Assembly (NCBI RefSeq): GCF_029846175.1
Contig: NZ_JARWAC010000004.1
Coordinates: 124,001-188,000 of the forward strand
Length of the DNA: 64,000 nt
Direction of reading: 5' to 3'
From: Sphaerisporangium sp. TRM90804
GTDB lineage: Bacteria > Actinomycetota > Actinomycetes > Streptosporangiales > Streptosporangiaceae
The position numbers were made by a program, and so were the translations under genes. The notes beneath the pieces are model-generated. The model saw nothing but the letters and a program-made list of their open reading frames with translations, searched no databases and was not told the DNA's origin. Below, piece after piece: positions 1 to 7,996 of the stretch (position 1 is its first letter; each line of letters begins with the position of its first letter).

Positions 1-780
1 ACCGGCGTGGGCCGCGACGCCGACCACCTGCCCGCGTGGTTCGACGGCGTCGGCCTGGGCAACATGGTCCGCGACCTGGCCCGCACGGCCACCGAGGTCC
101 GCTACCTGGCCTCGGGCCTGCCCCCCGACTACCCGGCCATCAGCTCCCTCCTGACCTGGCTGACCGGCCTCCCCCTCCCCGACTCCTCCCCGCCCCCCCG
201 CGCCAACGGCCGCCCCACCACCCCGAGCCCCGCCCCGACCTTCTCCGACGCGGACGACACCCCGCCCACCCCCGAACCCAGCCCCGCGCCCGCCGGAACC
301 CCCAAGACCCGGCTCCCGGACACCTCCGGACGTCCCACGCCCGCAGACGCGCGCAGCGCCGCCCCCTCGGACCCCGCGGACCTGAACGGCACGGCCTCTC
401 CGGACCCCGCGGACCCGCACAGGACCGCTCCCTCGGAGCCCGCAGACCTGAACGCCACCGAGCCACCCGAAACGGCGGCCCGGGACAGCGCCGAACCGCT
501 CAAGCCCTCGGACTCGGCCCACGCCGAGCCGGCCAAGCCCTCACACTCCGGCGACGCCGAGCCGGTCAAACCCTCAGGCCCGGGCAACGCCGAGCCGCTC
601 AAGACGGCGGACCTCCGCCGCCCGTGGACCCCGAGCAGGCGCCCCCCCGCACTCGTCCCGCTCGCCCACCGAATGCTTCGCTGGACCGTCTTCGGCGCCT
701 CGGCCCTGGCGGTCCTCACGGTCCTGGCCCTGTTCACCAGGTGGCTCGTCACCCTGCTGACCAGCACCGGCATCATCTAG
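1..780 (+). CDS. Partial Pro-rich protein with C-terminal membrane anchor
   Basis: The reading frame is open at the left edge of the window, so the N-terminus is missing; 259 codons are visible. The first ~60 residues look folded, with a hydrophobic stretch around YLASGLPP. The next ~160 residues are a Pro/Ala/Asp-rich, probably disordered linker containing an 11-residue repeat of the type AEPxKPSxSxx (33 bp, four copies at 490-621) and a looser PADLN-type repeat before it. The last ~35 residues form one hydrophobic helix preceded by Arg-rich sequence, which suggests a tail anchor or single-pass membrane protein. I do not recognise the family. The GTG at 7 is only an internal codon. Confidence 0.6.
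   Translation, partial: TGVGRDADHLPAWFDGVGLGNMVRDLARTATEVRYLASGLPPDYPAISSLLTWLTGLPLPDSSPPPRANGRPTTPSPAPTFSDADDTPPTPEPSPAPAGTPKTRLPDTSGRPTPADARSAAPSDPADLNGTASPDPADPHRTAPSEPADLNATEPPETAARDSAEPLKPSDSAHAEPAKPSHSGDAEPVKPSGPGNAEPLKTADLRRPWTPSRRPPALVPLAHRMLRWTVFGASALAVLTVLALFTRWLVTLLTSTGII
490..621 (+). repeat. 33-bp tandem repeat, four copies
   Basis: Copies begin at 490, 523, 556 and 589 with exact 33-bp spacing. They encode AEPLKPSDSAH, AEPAKPSHSGD, AEPVKPSGPGN and a diverged AEPLKTADLRR. They lie in the disordered linker of the partial membrane protein. Confidence 0.85.
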
Positions 781-1010
781 CCCGCCCCCGCGGAGCCTTT
801 CGCCGCACAACGCCGCCGCCTTCCCCGGTATGGGGGGAGCCGCCTTCGAGGTCGGGCCTCACGCGTGTCCGGCGGGTGACGGTCCTTCCGCCGACACGGG
901 CCCAGGTACCTCGGCCGCGGCCGCGCTCCATCCCCCGGCACACCGGAGCACGGGCAAGCCGACGGGGCCGCCCGGTGGGTGACACGCGGACGATGAAGTG
1001 CGTTCTCGCG

Positions 1011-1751
1011 TCAGCGGGGGGTGATCCAGGTGGTCTTGGCGGCGGCGACCAGGGTGCCGTCGAGTTCGTAGACGGCTGAGGTGCCGAAGAACTTGCGGCC
1101 TTCACGGCCGGTGGGGCGGGCGACCACGGAGTAGGTGCCGTTGGGGTAGACGCGGCGGAACACCTGGGCGGTGATGCGGCCCAGCACGCCGGGGAGGCCC
1201 TGGCCGGGGCGGGCGTGGGACCAGCCGGTGGGGCAGTCGAGGGCGGCCCAGATGAGGGCGTCGGGTATGCCGCCGTCCTGGTCGGTCACGGTGACCGGGA
1301 CGCGCCAGCCGGCGGCGACCACGTCGGTGCCGTCGACCGGGCCGGGGAAGATGCGCAGGCCGTCGCCGGGGCCGCGCAGTCCGCAGACGAAGCAGCCGGG
1401 GGCGGGATGGCCGCCGGCCATGCCGGCGAACCCGGCCTCGGCCTTGGCGGCGTCGTTGAAGGGGACGAACGGGGGCGGCGTGATCTCCTCGGCGACGGGG
1501 ATCGCCTCGGCCAGCACCTGGTCTCCGTGGGAGAGCGAGACGCAGTTGACCACCGGGCCGACCGTCAGCGGCGTGTCCAGGGGGACCGGCCGGTGCAGGG
1601 TCACCTCCAGCGCGTGCGCCCCGTCCGCGACCTCGGCGAGAGCGCCGGCCAGCGTGCCCGCCACCCAGCCGCCGTTCGCCACGCCGTCCCGCGGGCCGCG
1701 GAAACGGGCTGGAACGTTCAGCACGGTCTGCAGACCGGCGGAAGTCGGCAT
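1011..1751 (-). CDS. Thioesterase-like (hotdog-fold) protein
   Basis: A 246-residue protein that resembles actinobacterial PaaI/acyl-CoA thioesterase-like proteins. It has two halves. The N-terminal half carries a GGWVAGTL stretch and strand patterns typical of a hotdog fold; the second half begins with a CFVCG motif that often occurs in such proteins, followed by DALIWAALDCPTGW. The substrate cannot be told from sequence. The ATG at 1751 is preceded by a GGGGGTG stretch seven bases upstream, an acceptable ribosome binding site. It stands alone, divergent from the repeat protein gene. Confidence 0.7.
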   Translation of the reverse strand: MPTSAGLQTVLNVPARFRGPRDGVANGGWVAGTLAGALAEVADGAHALEVTLHRPVPLDTPLTVGPVVNCVSLSHGDQVLAEAIPVAEEITPPPFVPFNDAAKAEAGFAGMAGGHPAPGCFVCGLRGPGDGLRIFPGPVDGTDVVAAGWRVPVTVTDQDGGIPDALIWAALDCPTGWSHARPGQGLPGVLGRITAQVFRRVYPNGTYSVVARPTGREGRKFFGTSAVYELDGTLVAAAKTTWITPR

Positions 1752-2122
1752 GTAGCGACACCCCCATGCTGCCCCGCGCCATCGCGGAGCCTCTATTGGT
1801 AAATAACGCTAGAAACCATCACATTTTATCCCGCGCGTCCCAACCCCTATGAAACCAGGCACGCATGACCACCCGGTTAGCCGCCCGTAACAGCGACATG
1901 ACGCCACGCGTCCGAGCCGCCGCTCCGAGTCGGCACAGAGGGACGAACGCCCCCGCCCCCGCACGGACCGCGTCAGCACCCTGGGGACGGCCCCCGGCCA
2001 ACGTCGTCGAGGCGACCTCCACTCCCGGCGAGAGCGACAACCGCTCCGCCGCGCACACGAACGCCACGTCGTGGGGGCGGAGCGTGCTCCGAACGGGGGG
2101 GCCGCGCGTCCTTGGGGTGCGG
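1752..2122. other. Intergenic region between divergent genes
   Basis: About 370 bases with lower GC around 1795-1835, probably holding the promoter of the minus-strand thioesterase-like gene. The plus-strand frame of the repeat protein is open back to 1865, but its codons there do not resemble the coding region, so I treat this part as a leader. No clear operator was seen. Confidence 0.4.
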
Positions 2123-4057
2123 GTGAATCGTCAGCGGGAGGGCCGGGCGTTGGGAGACGAGGAGCTCAGTGAGCCGGAACGCCGGCTGGTCGGGGCGGTG
2201 GGGACTGGCACCCTCCTCGATCTCGGGGGGCGTCGCCCGGAGCCGGGGGACGCCGGTGAACGGGGGAAGGGCCGTACGGTTCGGGCCGCGCTGCTGGTCG
2301 AGCTTCTCACCGGTGTCCGGACACCCGCCGACGGGCGGATCCGGGGCGTCAAGCTGCGTGGGGCACGTGTGACGGGCTCGCTCGATCTGGAGGCCTGCAC
2401 CGTCATCTGCCCCCTCACTCTGGAGGACTGCCTGATCGAGGAGCCCGTCGACCTCAGCGGCGCGACGGTCCCGGCGGTACGGCTTCCCGGCTCCCGGTTC
2501 CCGTCCATCAACGCCAGGCAGCTGCAGACCAGGGGGGACCTCGACCTCGGCGCGGTCACGGCGACGGAAGGGGTGGTCAACCTCGTCGGCGCCCACATCG
2601 GCGGCTCGCTCAACCTGAGCGGCGCCACCCTGGCCAACCCCGGCGGCGACACCCTGATCGCCGACCGGGTGACCGTCGACCAGGGCATGTTCTGCGGAAA
2701 GGGCTTCACCGCGACGGGCCAGGTCGGCCTCGTCGGCGCCCGCATCGGCGGTCAGCTCGTCCTGAACGGCGCCGCCCTGGCCAACCCCGGCGGGGACGCC
2801 CTGTTCGCCGACGGGCTCGCCGTGGACGGCGACGTGTTCTGCCGGGAGGGCTTCACCGCGACCGGCCAGGTCAGCCTCATCGGCGCCCACATCCGCGGCC
2901 AGTTCGACCTGAACGGCGCCACCCTCACCAACCCCGGAGGAGTGGCCCTGGTCGCCGACGGGCTCACCGTCGACCAGGGCGTGTTCTGCGGTGAGGGCTT
3001 CACCGCCACCGGCCAGGTCCGCCTGGTCAGCGCCCGCATCGGCGCCACGCTCGACCTGAGCGGCGCCGCACTCGACAACCCCGGCGGGCACGCCCTCAGC
3101 GCCGACCGGCTCACCGTCGACCAGGGCGTGTTCTGCGGTGAGGGCTTCACCGCCACCGGCGAGGTACGCCTCGCCGGCGCCCACATCGGCGGCCAGTTCG
3201 ACCTGACCGGCGCCACGCTCGCCAACCCCGGCGCGGACGCCCTCACCGCCGATCGGCTCACCGTCGGGCAGAACATGCTCTGCGGGCGGGATTTCACCGC
3301 GACCGGCCAGGTCCGCCTCGCCGGCGCCCACATCGGCGGCCGGCTCGAACTCAGCGGCGCCGCCCTCGCCAACCCCGGCGGGCTCGCGCTCGACCTGGAA
3401 GGCTGCCAGGTCGCCTATCTGTCCCTCCACCCGGCCCGCGGCTCGGACGGGGCGATCGACCTCACCAGCGCGCGCGTCGGCGTGCTCAGTGACGACCAGG
3501 GAAGCTGGCCGTCCCGGCTCCACCTGCGGGGGTTCGCCTACGACTCCCTGGCCCACGACCGGGTGGGAGTGCGGGCCAGGCTGACCTGGCTCGGCCTCCA
3601 CCAGGACGGTTACACGCCCCAGATCTACGACCAGCTCTCCGCCGTCTACCGCCGGGCGGGCCGCGAGGAGGACGCGCGCAAGGTCGCGATCGCCAAGCTG
3701 TGGCACCGCAGGCGCGTCCTCAACCCCGGCGGACGACTGGTCAACTGGCTGCTGTACCTGACCGTCGGCTACGGCTACCGCACCTGGCTGGCAGGCGTGT
3801 GGCTCGCGGCGCTGACCGCCGTCGGCACCTGGGTCTTCGCCCACTCCCCCATGACCCCCACGGTGACCTCCCCGCCCGCCTTCGTGCCGCTGGCCTACAC
3901 CCTGGACGTGCTCCTGCCCATCGTCGACCTCGGCCAGGACGGCGCCTGGCGCCCCCAGGCGGGCGCCCTCTACCTGGGCTGGGCCCTCATCGCCGCCGGC
4001 TGGATCCTGACCACCGCCGTCGTAGCGGGCCTCACCGGCGTCCTGAAGCGCACCTGA
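2123..4057 (+). CDS. Membrane protein with 49-residue beta-type repeats
   Basis: From the chosen GTG the protein is 644 residues. The N-terminal ~140 residues include blocks such as RGVKLRGARVTGSLDLEACT, reminiscent of right-handed beta-helix or pentapeptide-like folds. Six repeats of 49 residues follow (consensus start GFTATGQVxLxGAxIGG, end VDQGVFCGEG). The C-terminus has two hydrophobic helices (around WLLYLTVGYGYRTWLAGVWL and LGWALIAAGWILTTAVVAG) separated by ~50 residues. Relatives occur as membrane proteins of unknown function in actinomycetes. The frame is open to 1865, but codon use is poor before about 2115; a GGGG at 2114-2117 supports the GTG at 2123. The function is unknown; a surface or membrane scaffold is a guess. 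Confidence 0.65.
   Translation: MNRQREGRALGDEELSEPERRLVGAVGTGTLLDLGGRRPEPGDAGERGKGRTVRAALLVELLTGVRTPADGRIRGVKLRGARVTGSLDLEACTVICPLTLEDCLIEEPVDLSGATVPAVRLPGSRFPSINARQLQTRGDLDLGAVTATEGVVNLVGAHIGGSLNLSGATLANPGGDTLIADRVTVDQGMFCGKGFTATGQVGLVGARIGGQLVLNGAALANPGGDALFADGLAVDGDVFCREGFTATGQVSLIGAHIRGQFDLNGATLTNPGGVALVADGLTVDQGVFCGEGFTATGQVRLVSARIGATLDLSGAALDNPGGHALSADRLTVDQGVFCGEGFTATGEVRLAGAHIGGQFDLTGATLANPGADALTADRLTVGQNMLCGRDFTATGQVRLAGAHIGGRLELSGAALANPGGLALDLEGCQVAYLSLHPARGSDGAIDLTSARVGVLSDDQGSWPSRLHLRGFAYDSLAHDRVGVRARLTWLGLHQDGYTPQIYDQLSAVYRRAGREEDARKVAIAKLWHRRRVLNPGGRLVNWLLYLTVGYGYRTWLAGVWLAALTAVGTWVFAHSPMTPTVTSPPAFVPLAYTLDVLLPIVDLGQDGAWRPQAGALYLGWALIAAGWILTTAVVAGLTGVLKRT
2555..3436 (+). repeat. 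147-bp tandem repeat, five exact-period copies plus one diverged
   Basis: The GFTATG (or DFTATG) codons begin at 2702, 2849, 2996, 3143 and 3290, always 147 bases apart. A diverged copy starts near 2555. Nucleotide identity between neighbours is high, especially around the segment encoding LTVDQGVFCGEGFTATG, suggesting recent duplication or ongoing homogenisation inside the coding region. Confidence 0.9.
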
Positions 4058-4120
4058 ACCAGCCCGCCCGGCAGGCGAAGAGGGCCGGCGGAGCCGCCCC
4101 GCGACGGCCTGGGGAGACAC

Positions 4121-4159
4121 GACGTGGGGCCGGCGGTCTGACACCGCCGGCCCCACGTC
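4121..4159. terminator. Bidirectional hairpin terminator
   Basis: A perfect 17-bp stem (4121-4137 with 4143-4159, arm beginning GACGTGGGGCC) with a 5-base loop lies between the convergent ends of the repeat protein gene and glnA2. There is no U-tract, as is usual in actinomycetes. Confidence 0.85.
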
Positions 4160-4186
4160 TGTCGTGCTCACTTCACCGGACCGGCC

Positions 4187-5548
4187 TCACAGGACCGGCA
4201 GGTACCTGCCCAGTTCGAACTCGGTGACCTGACGGCGGTACTCGTGCCACTCGGTGCGCTTGTTGCGCAGGAAGTAGTCGAAGACGTGCTCGCCGAGGGT
4301 CTCGGCGACCAGTTCGCTGCGTTCCATGGTGGTGATGGCCTCGTCGAGGCTCTGCGGGAGGGGGTCGATGCCGAGGGCGCGGCGTTCGGCGGCGGTCAGC
4401 GCCCAGACGTCGTCCTCGGCTCCCGGGGGCATCTCGTAGCCGCCCTCGATGCCCTTCAGGCCTGCGGCCAGGATCACGGCGAACGCCAGGTACGGGTTGC
4501 AGGCGGAGTCGAGGGAGCGGAACTCCACGCGGGTGGAGTTGCCCTTGTGCGGCTTGTACATCGGCACGCGCACCAGGGCCGACCTGTTGTTGTGGCCCCA
4601 GCTCACGTAGCTCGGCGCCTCGCCGCCCAGGCCGGCGATGGCCTCGGCGCCGCCCCACAGGCGCTTGTAGGAGTTGACCCACTGGTTGCACACCGCGGTG
4701 ATCTCCGCCGCGTGCTTGAGCAGGCCCCCGATGAACGACCGGCCGATCTTGGAGAGCTGGTAGTCGGCGCCCGGCTCGTAGAAGGCGTTGCGGTCGCCCT
4801 CGAACAGCGACATGTGGGTGTGCATGCCCGAGCCGGGGAACTCGGTGAACGGCTTGGGCATGAACGACGCCCAGATGCCCTGCTCCAGCGCCACTTCCTT
4901 CATGACCAGGCGGAAGGTCATGATGTTGTCGGCCGTGGTGAGCGCGTCGGCGTACCGCAGGTCGATCTCCTGCTGGCCGGGGCCGCCCTCGTGGTGGCTG
5001 TACTCCACCGAGATGCCCATCGACTCCAGCATCATGATCGCGTTGCGGCGGAAGTCGTGGCCGGAGCTGTGCGGCGTGTGGTCGAAGTAGCCGCCGGAGT
5101 CGATCGGCACCGGCCTGGCGCCGTCCCCGGGCCGCTCCTTCAGCAGGAAGAACTCCACCTCGGGGTGGGTGTAGAAGGTGAAGCCCATGTCGGCGGCCTT
5201 GGCCAGCGTGCGCTTGAGCACCCAGCGCGGGTCGGCGTGTGACGGCGAGCCGTCCGGCATGAGGATGTCGCAGAACATGCGGGCCGCCGCCGGCGTCTCA
5301 CTGCGCCACGGAAGGATCTGGAAGGTCGCCGGATCGGGCTTGGCGAGCATGTCGGACTCATAGACGCGCGCGAAGCCCTCGATCGCCGACCCGTCGAAGC
5401 CGATGCCCTCGGCGAACGCGCCCTCCAGCTCGGCCGGCGCGATGGCCACCGATTTGAGGAAGCCGAGTACGTCGGTGAACCACAGCCGGATGAACCGGAT
5501 GTCGCGTTCTTCGAGGGTACGGAGCACGAACTCCTGCTGGCGGTCCAA
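4187..5548 (-). CDS. glnA2: Glutamine synthetase-like ligase, GlnA2 type
   Basis: A full-length GS type I fold of 453 residues. Visible family motifs are GFDGSAIEGF near the N-terminus, the metal-binding region FYTHPEVEFFLL, GPGQQEIDLRYADAL, HTHMSLFEGD and the active-site stretch NNRSALVRVP. The NLYDLPP adenylylation segment of housekeeping GlnA is replaced by a sequence without that tyrosine (PPGAEDDVWAL). Overall it matches actinobacterial GlnA2, whose Streptomyces members have been linked to gamma-glutamylation of polyamines rather than ammonium assimilation. The first in-frame ATG is at 5584, but the TTG at 5548 (giving M-D-R-Q-Q-E-F) has a GGGGA upstream, matches the GlnA2 start I remember and gives the usual length, so I chose it. 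A GlnR-like box lies upstream. Confidence 0.9.
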   Translation of the reverse strand: MDRQQEFVLRTLEERDIRFIRLWFTDVLGFLKSVAIAPAELEGAFAEGIGFDGSAIEGFARVYESDMLAKPDPATFQILPWRSETPAAARMFCDILMPDGSPSHADPRWVLKRTLAKAADMGFTFYTHPEVEFFLLKERPGDGARPVPIDSGGYFDHTPHSSGHDFRRNAIMMLESMGISVEYSHHEGGPGQQEIDLRYADALTTADNIMTFRLVMKEVALEQGIWASFMPKPFTEFPGSGMHTHMSLFEGDRNAFYEPGADYQLSKIGRSFIGGLLKHAAEITAVCNQWVNSYKRLWGGAEAIAGLGGEAPSYVSWGHNNRSALVRVPMYKPHKGNSTRVEFRSLDSACNPYLAFAVILAAGLKGIEGGYEMPPGAEDDVWALTAAERRALGIDPLPQSLDEAITTMERSELVAETLGEHVFDYFLRNKRTEWHEYRRQVTEFELGRYLPVL

Positions 5549-5657
5549 GGCATCCCCATTCTGCCGGACGTGATCGGACACCATTCGTCGTCGCGCTGAG
5601 CCATTCTCTGAGTCGGCGGAAGACTTGTCTGGTCATCTACCAGTCTGCCCGCCTGGT

Positions 5658-5673
5658 GTTTCTTACACGTTAC
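5658..5673 (-). promoter_or_regulatory. GlnR-type box upstream of glnA2
   Basis: Read on the minus strand the sequence is GTAAC-N6-GAAAC, an exact fit to the gTnAC-n6-GaAAC half of the actinobacterial GlnR consensus. It lies 110 bases upstream of the chosen glnA2 start. Only one a/b pair is evident; the second pair is not clear. Confidence 0.55.
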
Positions 5674-5839
5674 GTGGGTTCGATGTTAGAAGGATCCCGC
5701 CCCACCCGGTCCGGGGCCGGACCCCCGGGCAACACGCGATCCCGCCATGCGTATGACGGACCCCGGGTCACATCACGTAAAGTGACAGCATCGTCTCGGT
5801 GTGTATTGGTCAAGGCTGACGACCGGCCAGGGAGAGCAC

Positions 5840-6913
5840 ATGAACGCGGAGCGGCGGCACGCCCGGCAACCGGGCCTGCGGCAGCGGGTGGCCTGGGCCG
5901 CCTCCATGGCGGCGGCCCTCACGCTCCTGGCGCTCGGCGCGCAGGCCGGGAGGAACGCCGCCTGCGCCGGGGAGGCGGCCGTCCCCGACCCGGCCGGCGT
6001 GGTCGCCGGCACGTGCTCGCTGACGGGCGCGGTGCGCGGCGACATGGTGACGGCCGTGTCCTCGGCCGAGTACGCCGGTTCCGCCGCCTGCGGCGCCTAC
6101 CTGGACGTCACCGGCCCGCGCGGCACGGTGCGGGTGCAGGTGATCGACGAGTGCCCGGCGTGCCCGCCGGGCCGGCTCGACATGAGCCCGGCGGCGTTCG
6201 CCCGCATCGCCGATCCCGGCGAGAGCGCGGTGGCGGTCAGCTACCACACCGTGCACAACCCGGCGGTGCCCCGTCCCGTGGCGTTCCGCCTCAAGAAGGG
6301 CTCCTCCGCCCGTTGGCTGGCCATCCAGGCCGTCGACCACGGCAATCCGCTGCGCTCGCTGGAGATCCTCGACGACGGGCGCTGGCGCGCGCTCACCCGC
6401 GATTCCGGCAACTACTGGGTCGCCGGCCGGGGCGCCGGCGCGGGGCCGTACACCGTGCGCATCACCGACGTGCACGGCCAGCGGCTGACGGCCGGCGGCA
6501 TCACCCTGGGCTCCGAACGGCTCCAGCGCACCGGCCGCCGTCTGTACGGCCCGACGGCGACTCCGGTGCGGCGGCACGGCACGCCCCCCGGGCAGACGCC
6601 GTCCCCGCCCGGCGCCGGCACGCCGGAGGGCCCGGGCGCACCGGGCGACGCGTACGGAGGCGCGGGCCAGAGGGCCCCCGACCGGGCGGGGCCCGGCGGG
6701 GAGACCGGCCCACACGAGGGGACGGTCACGGCAGGCGGAACGCGCCCCGGCACGGAGTCCGGTACGAGCCTCGGCACGGGGCCTGGCGAAGATCCGCAGG
6801 GCAGCGCCGCCGCCGCTCGCGCGGCCGGCGGCGAGGCCGGCCAGGCCATGCCCGAGTTCCCCGAGCGAGCCCCGCTCACCGCGCTCCCCTCCGCGCCCCC
6901 CTTCCTCTGCTGA
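5840..6913 (+). CDS. Secreted expansin-like protein
   Basis: A 357-residue protein with a basic N-terminus and a hydrophobic signal-anchor helix (residues ~18-37). A double-psi beta-barrel domain follows, with the expansin/RlpA-like features GTCSLTG, SSAEYAGSAACGAYL and VQVIDECPACPPGRLDMS (Asp and Cys of the barrel). A second beta-rich domain resembling the expansin CBM63 part runs to about residue 235. The last ~120 residues are a Gly/Pro/Thr-rich disordered tail. Bacterial expansins loosen polysaccharide networks without hydrolysis; that role here is inferred. The ATG at 5840 has GGGAGA just upstream; the GTG at 5801 would put extra residues before the signal sequence. Confidence 0.85.
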   Translation: MNAERRHARQPGLRQRVAWAASMAAALTLLALGAQAGRNAACAGEAAVPDPAGVVAGTCSLTGAVRGDMVTAVSSAEYAGSAACGAYLDVTGPRGTVRVQVIDECPACPPGRLDMSPAAFARIADPGESAVAVSYHTVHNPAVPRPVAFRLKKGSSARWLAIQAVDHGNPLRSLEILDDGRWRALTRDSGNYWVAGRGAGAGPYTVRITDVHGQRLTAGGITLGSERLQRTGRRLYGPTATPVRRHGTPPGQTPSPPGAGTPEGPGAPGDAYGGAGQRAPDRAGPGGETGPHEGTVTAGGTRPGTESGTSLGTGPGEDPQGSAAAARAAGGEAGQAMPEFPERAPLTALPSAPPFLC

Positions 6914-6952
6914 GCAAGCGCGGGGCTCACGAGTGCTGAATCCGCGCGGGGC

Positions 6953-7933
6953 TCACGAGCCGGCGACGAGGGTGTCGCCGGTAGGGGTGCGGCGGTAGAG
7001 GACCTCGCGGCCCAGGCGGCTGCGGGTCACCAGGCCGCTGCCGCTGAGCACCGACAGATGCTGGGAGACCGCTCCGGGGGTGAGCGACAGCCGCCGGGCA
7101 AGCGCGGTGGTGGACACCGGGTCGCCCAGGCAGATCAGCAGCCGGGCCCGCGTGCTGCCGATCAGGGCGGCGAGCGCGCCGGGCGCGGGCGGCGGGCCGC
7201 TCTCCCACAGGGTGCCGACCCCGCGGGCGGGGTAGACGAGCATCGACTGGTAGGGCTCGGTCATGACCGCGATGCCCGGCCAGCGGAAGACGCTGGGCAC
7301 CAGCAGCAGGCCGTCGCCGCCCACGTCGCCGCTGTGGCACCACTCCCCCGTCGTCGCGGTGCGGAGCCGGCCGCCCTCCCAGTGGACGGACGGATGCAGG
7401 TCGGCGAACAGCTCCCGGGCCCCGCCCGCGGCCAGCCGCCGCAGCCGCCACAGCACGTCCGCCTCCAGCAGGCCGTGCACCCGCGGCCAGAACTCCTCCA
7501 GCGCCAGCTCCCAGTAGGCGCCGAGAGTGTCGGCGACCCGCCGGACCCCGGCGGCGGGGTCGGCGAGGAACCGGGCCATCGACCCCGCGTCCGGCGTTTC
7601 CACGCACGCGGCCTCCTCGGCGGCCTGCGCCGGAGACGCCAGACGCACCCGGGCCAGCTCGGCGGCGAAGTCGGGCAGCGGCGTCTCGGGCGGCGGGGTG
7701 AGGAAGTCGGCCATGTAGCCGTGCGCGGGCACCAGGGCGAACAACTCGGCGAGGTCGAGCGACGCCAGCCGGGGGCGTACGGCGCGCAGCCACGGCAGGT
7801 GCGGCGAGTGGCTCGCGGGGGCGCGCAGCGCCCGCAGGCTCGCCACCAGCTCCCACAGCGGAGAGAACGCGAAGCGCACGCGCGCGACGTCCTCGGCGTC
7901 GAAGCGCCAGTCGACCCTTCCCACGGCCCCCAC
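6953..7933 (-). CDS. ArsR-family regulator with N-terminal DUF5937-like domain
   Basis: A 326-residue protein. The long N-terminal domain begins VARVRFAFSPLWELVASLRAL, typical of the DUF5937 region found in actinobacterial ArsR-like regulators. The C-terminal ~80 residues are a winged helix: TTALARRLSLTPGAVSQHLS is the helix-turn-helix and GREVLYRRTPTGD the wing. No Cys pair for metal sensing is evident, so the ligand is probably not a metal. It is divergent from an MFS exporter gene only 63 bases away and most likely represses it and itself through the shared region. Confidence 0.85.
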   Translation of the reverse strand: MGAVGRVDWRFDAEDVARVRFAFSPLWELVASLRALRAPASHSPHLPWLRAVRPRLASLDLAELFALVPAHGYMADFLTPPPETPLPDFAAELARVRLASPAQAAEEAACVETPDAGSMARFLADPAAGVRRVADTLGAYWELALEEFWPRVHGLLEADVLWRLRRLAAGGARELFADLHPSVHWEGGRLRTATTGEWCHSGDVGGDGLLLVPSVFRWPGIAVMTEPYQSMLVYPARGVGTLWESGPPPAPGALAALIGSTRARLLICLGDPVSTTALARRLSLTPGAVSQHLSVLSGSGLVTRSRLGREVLYRRTPTGDTLVAGS

Positions 7934-7941
7934 CCCCGAGA

Positions 7942-7957
7942 TTTAGCCAGCCCTAAA
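7942..7957. promoter_or_regulatory. Candidate ArsR operator
   Basis: An inverted repeat TTTAG-N6-CTAAA in the short gap between the divergent regulator and exporter genes. A further TTTAGCC half-site lies at 7990-7996, just before the exporter's GTG start. The AT-rich symmetry stands out from the GC-rich surroundings. Confidence 0.5.
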
Positions 7958-7996
7958 AGAATGGCGCCGATGCGAACACCTGTCCAAGGTTTAGCC

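Noticed and set aside
1819-2067. An 82-codon minus-strand frame upstream of the thioesterase gene
   Set aside because: No ribosome binding site or family match; it lies in the leader of the divergent gene.
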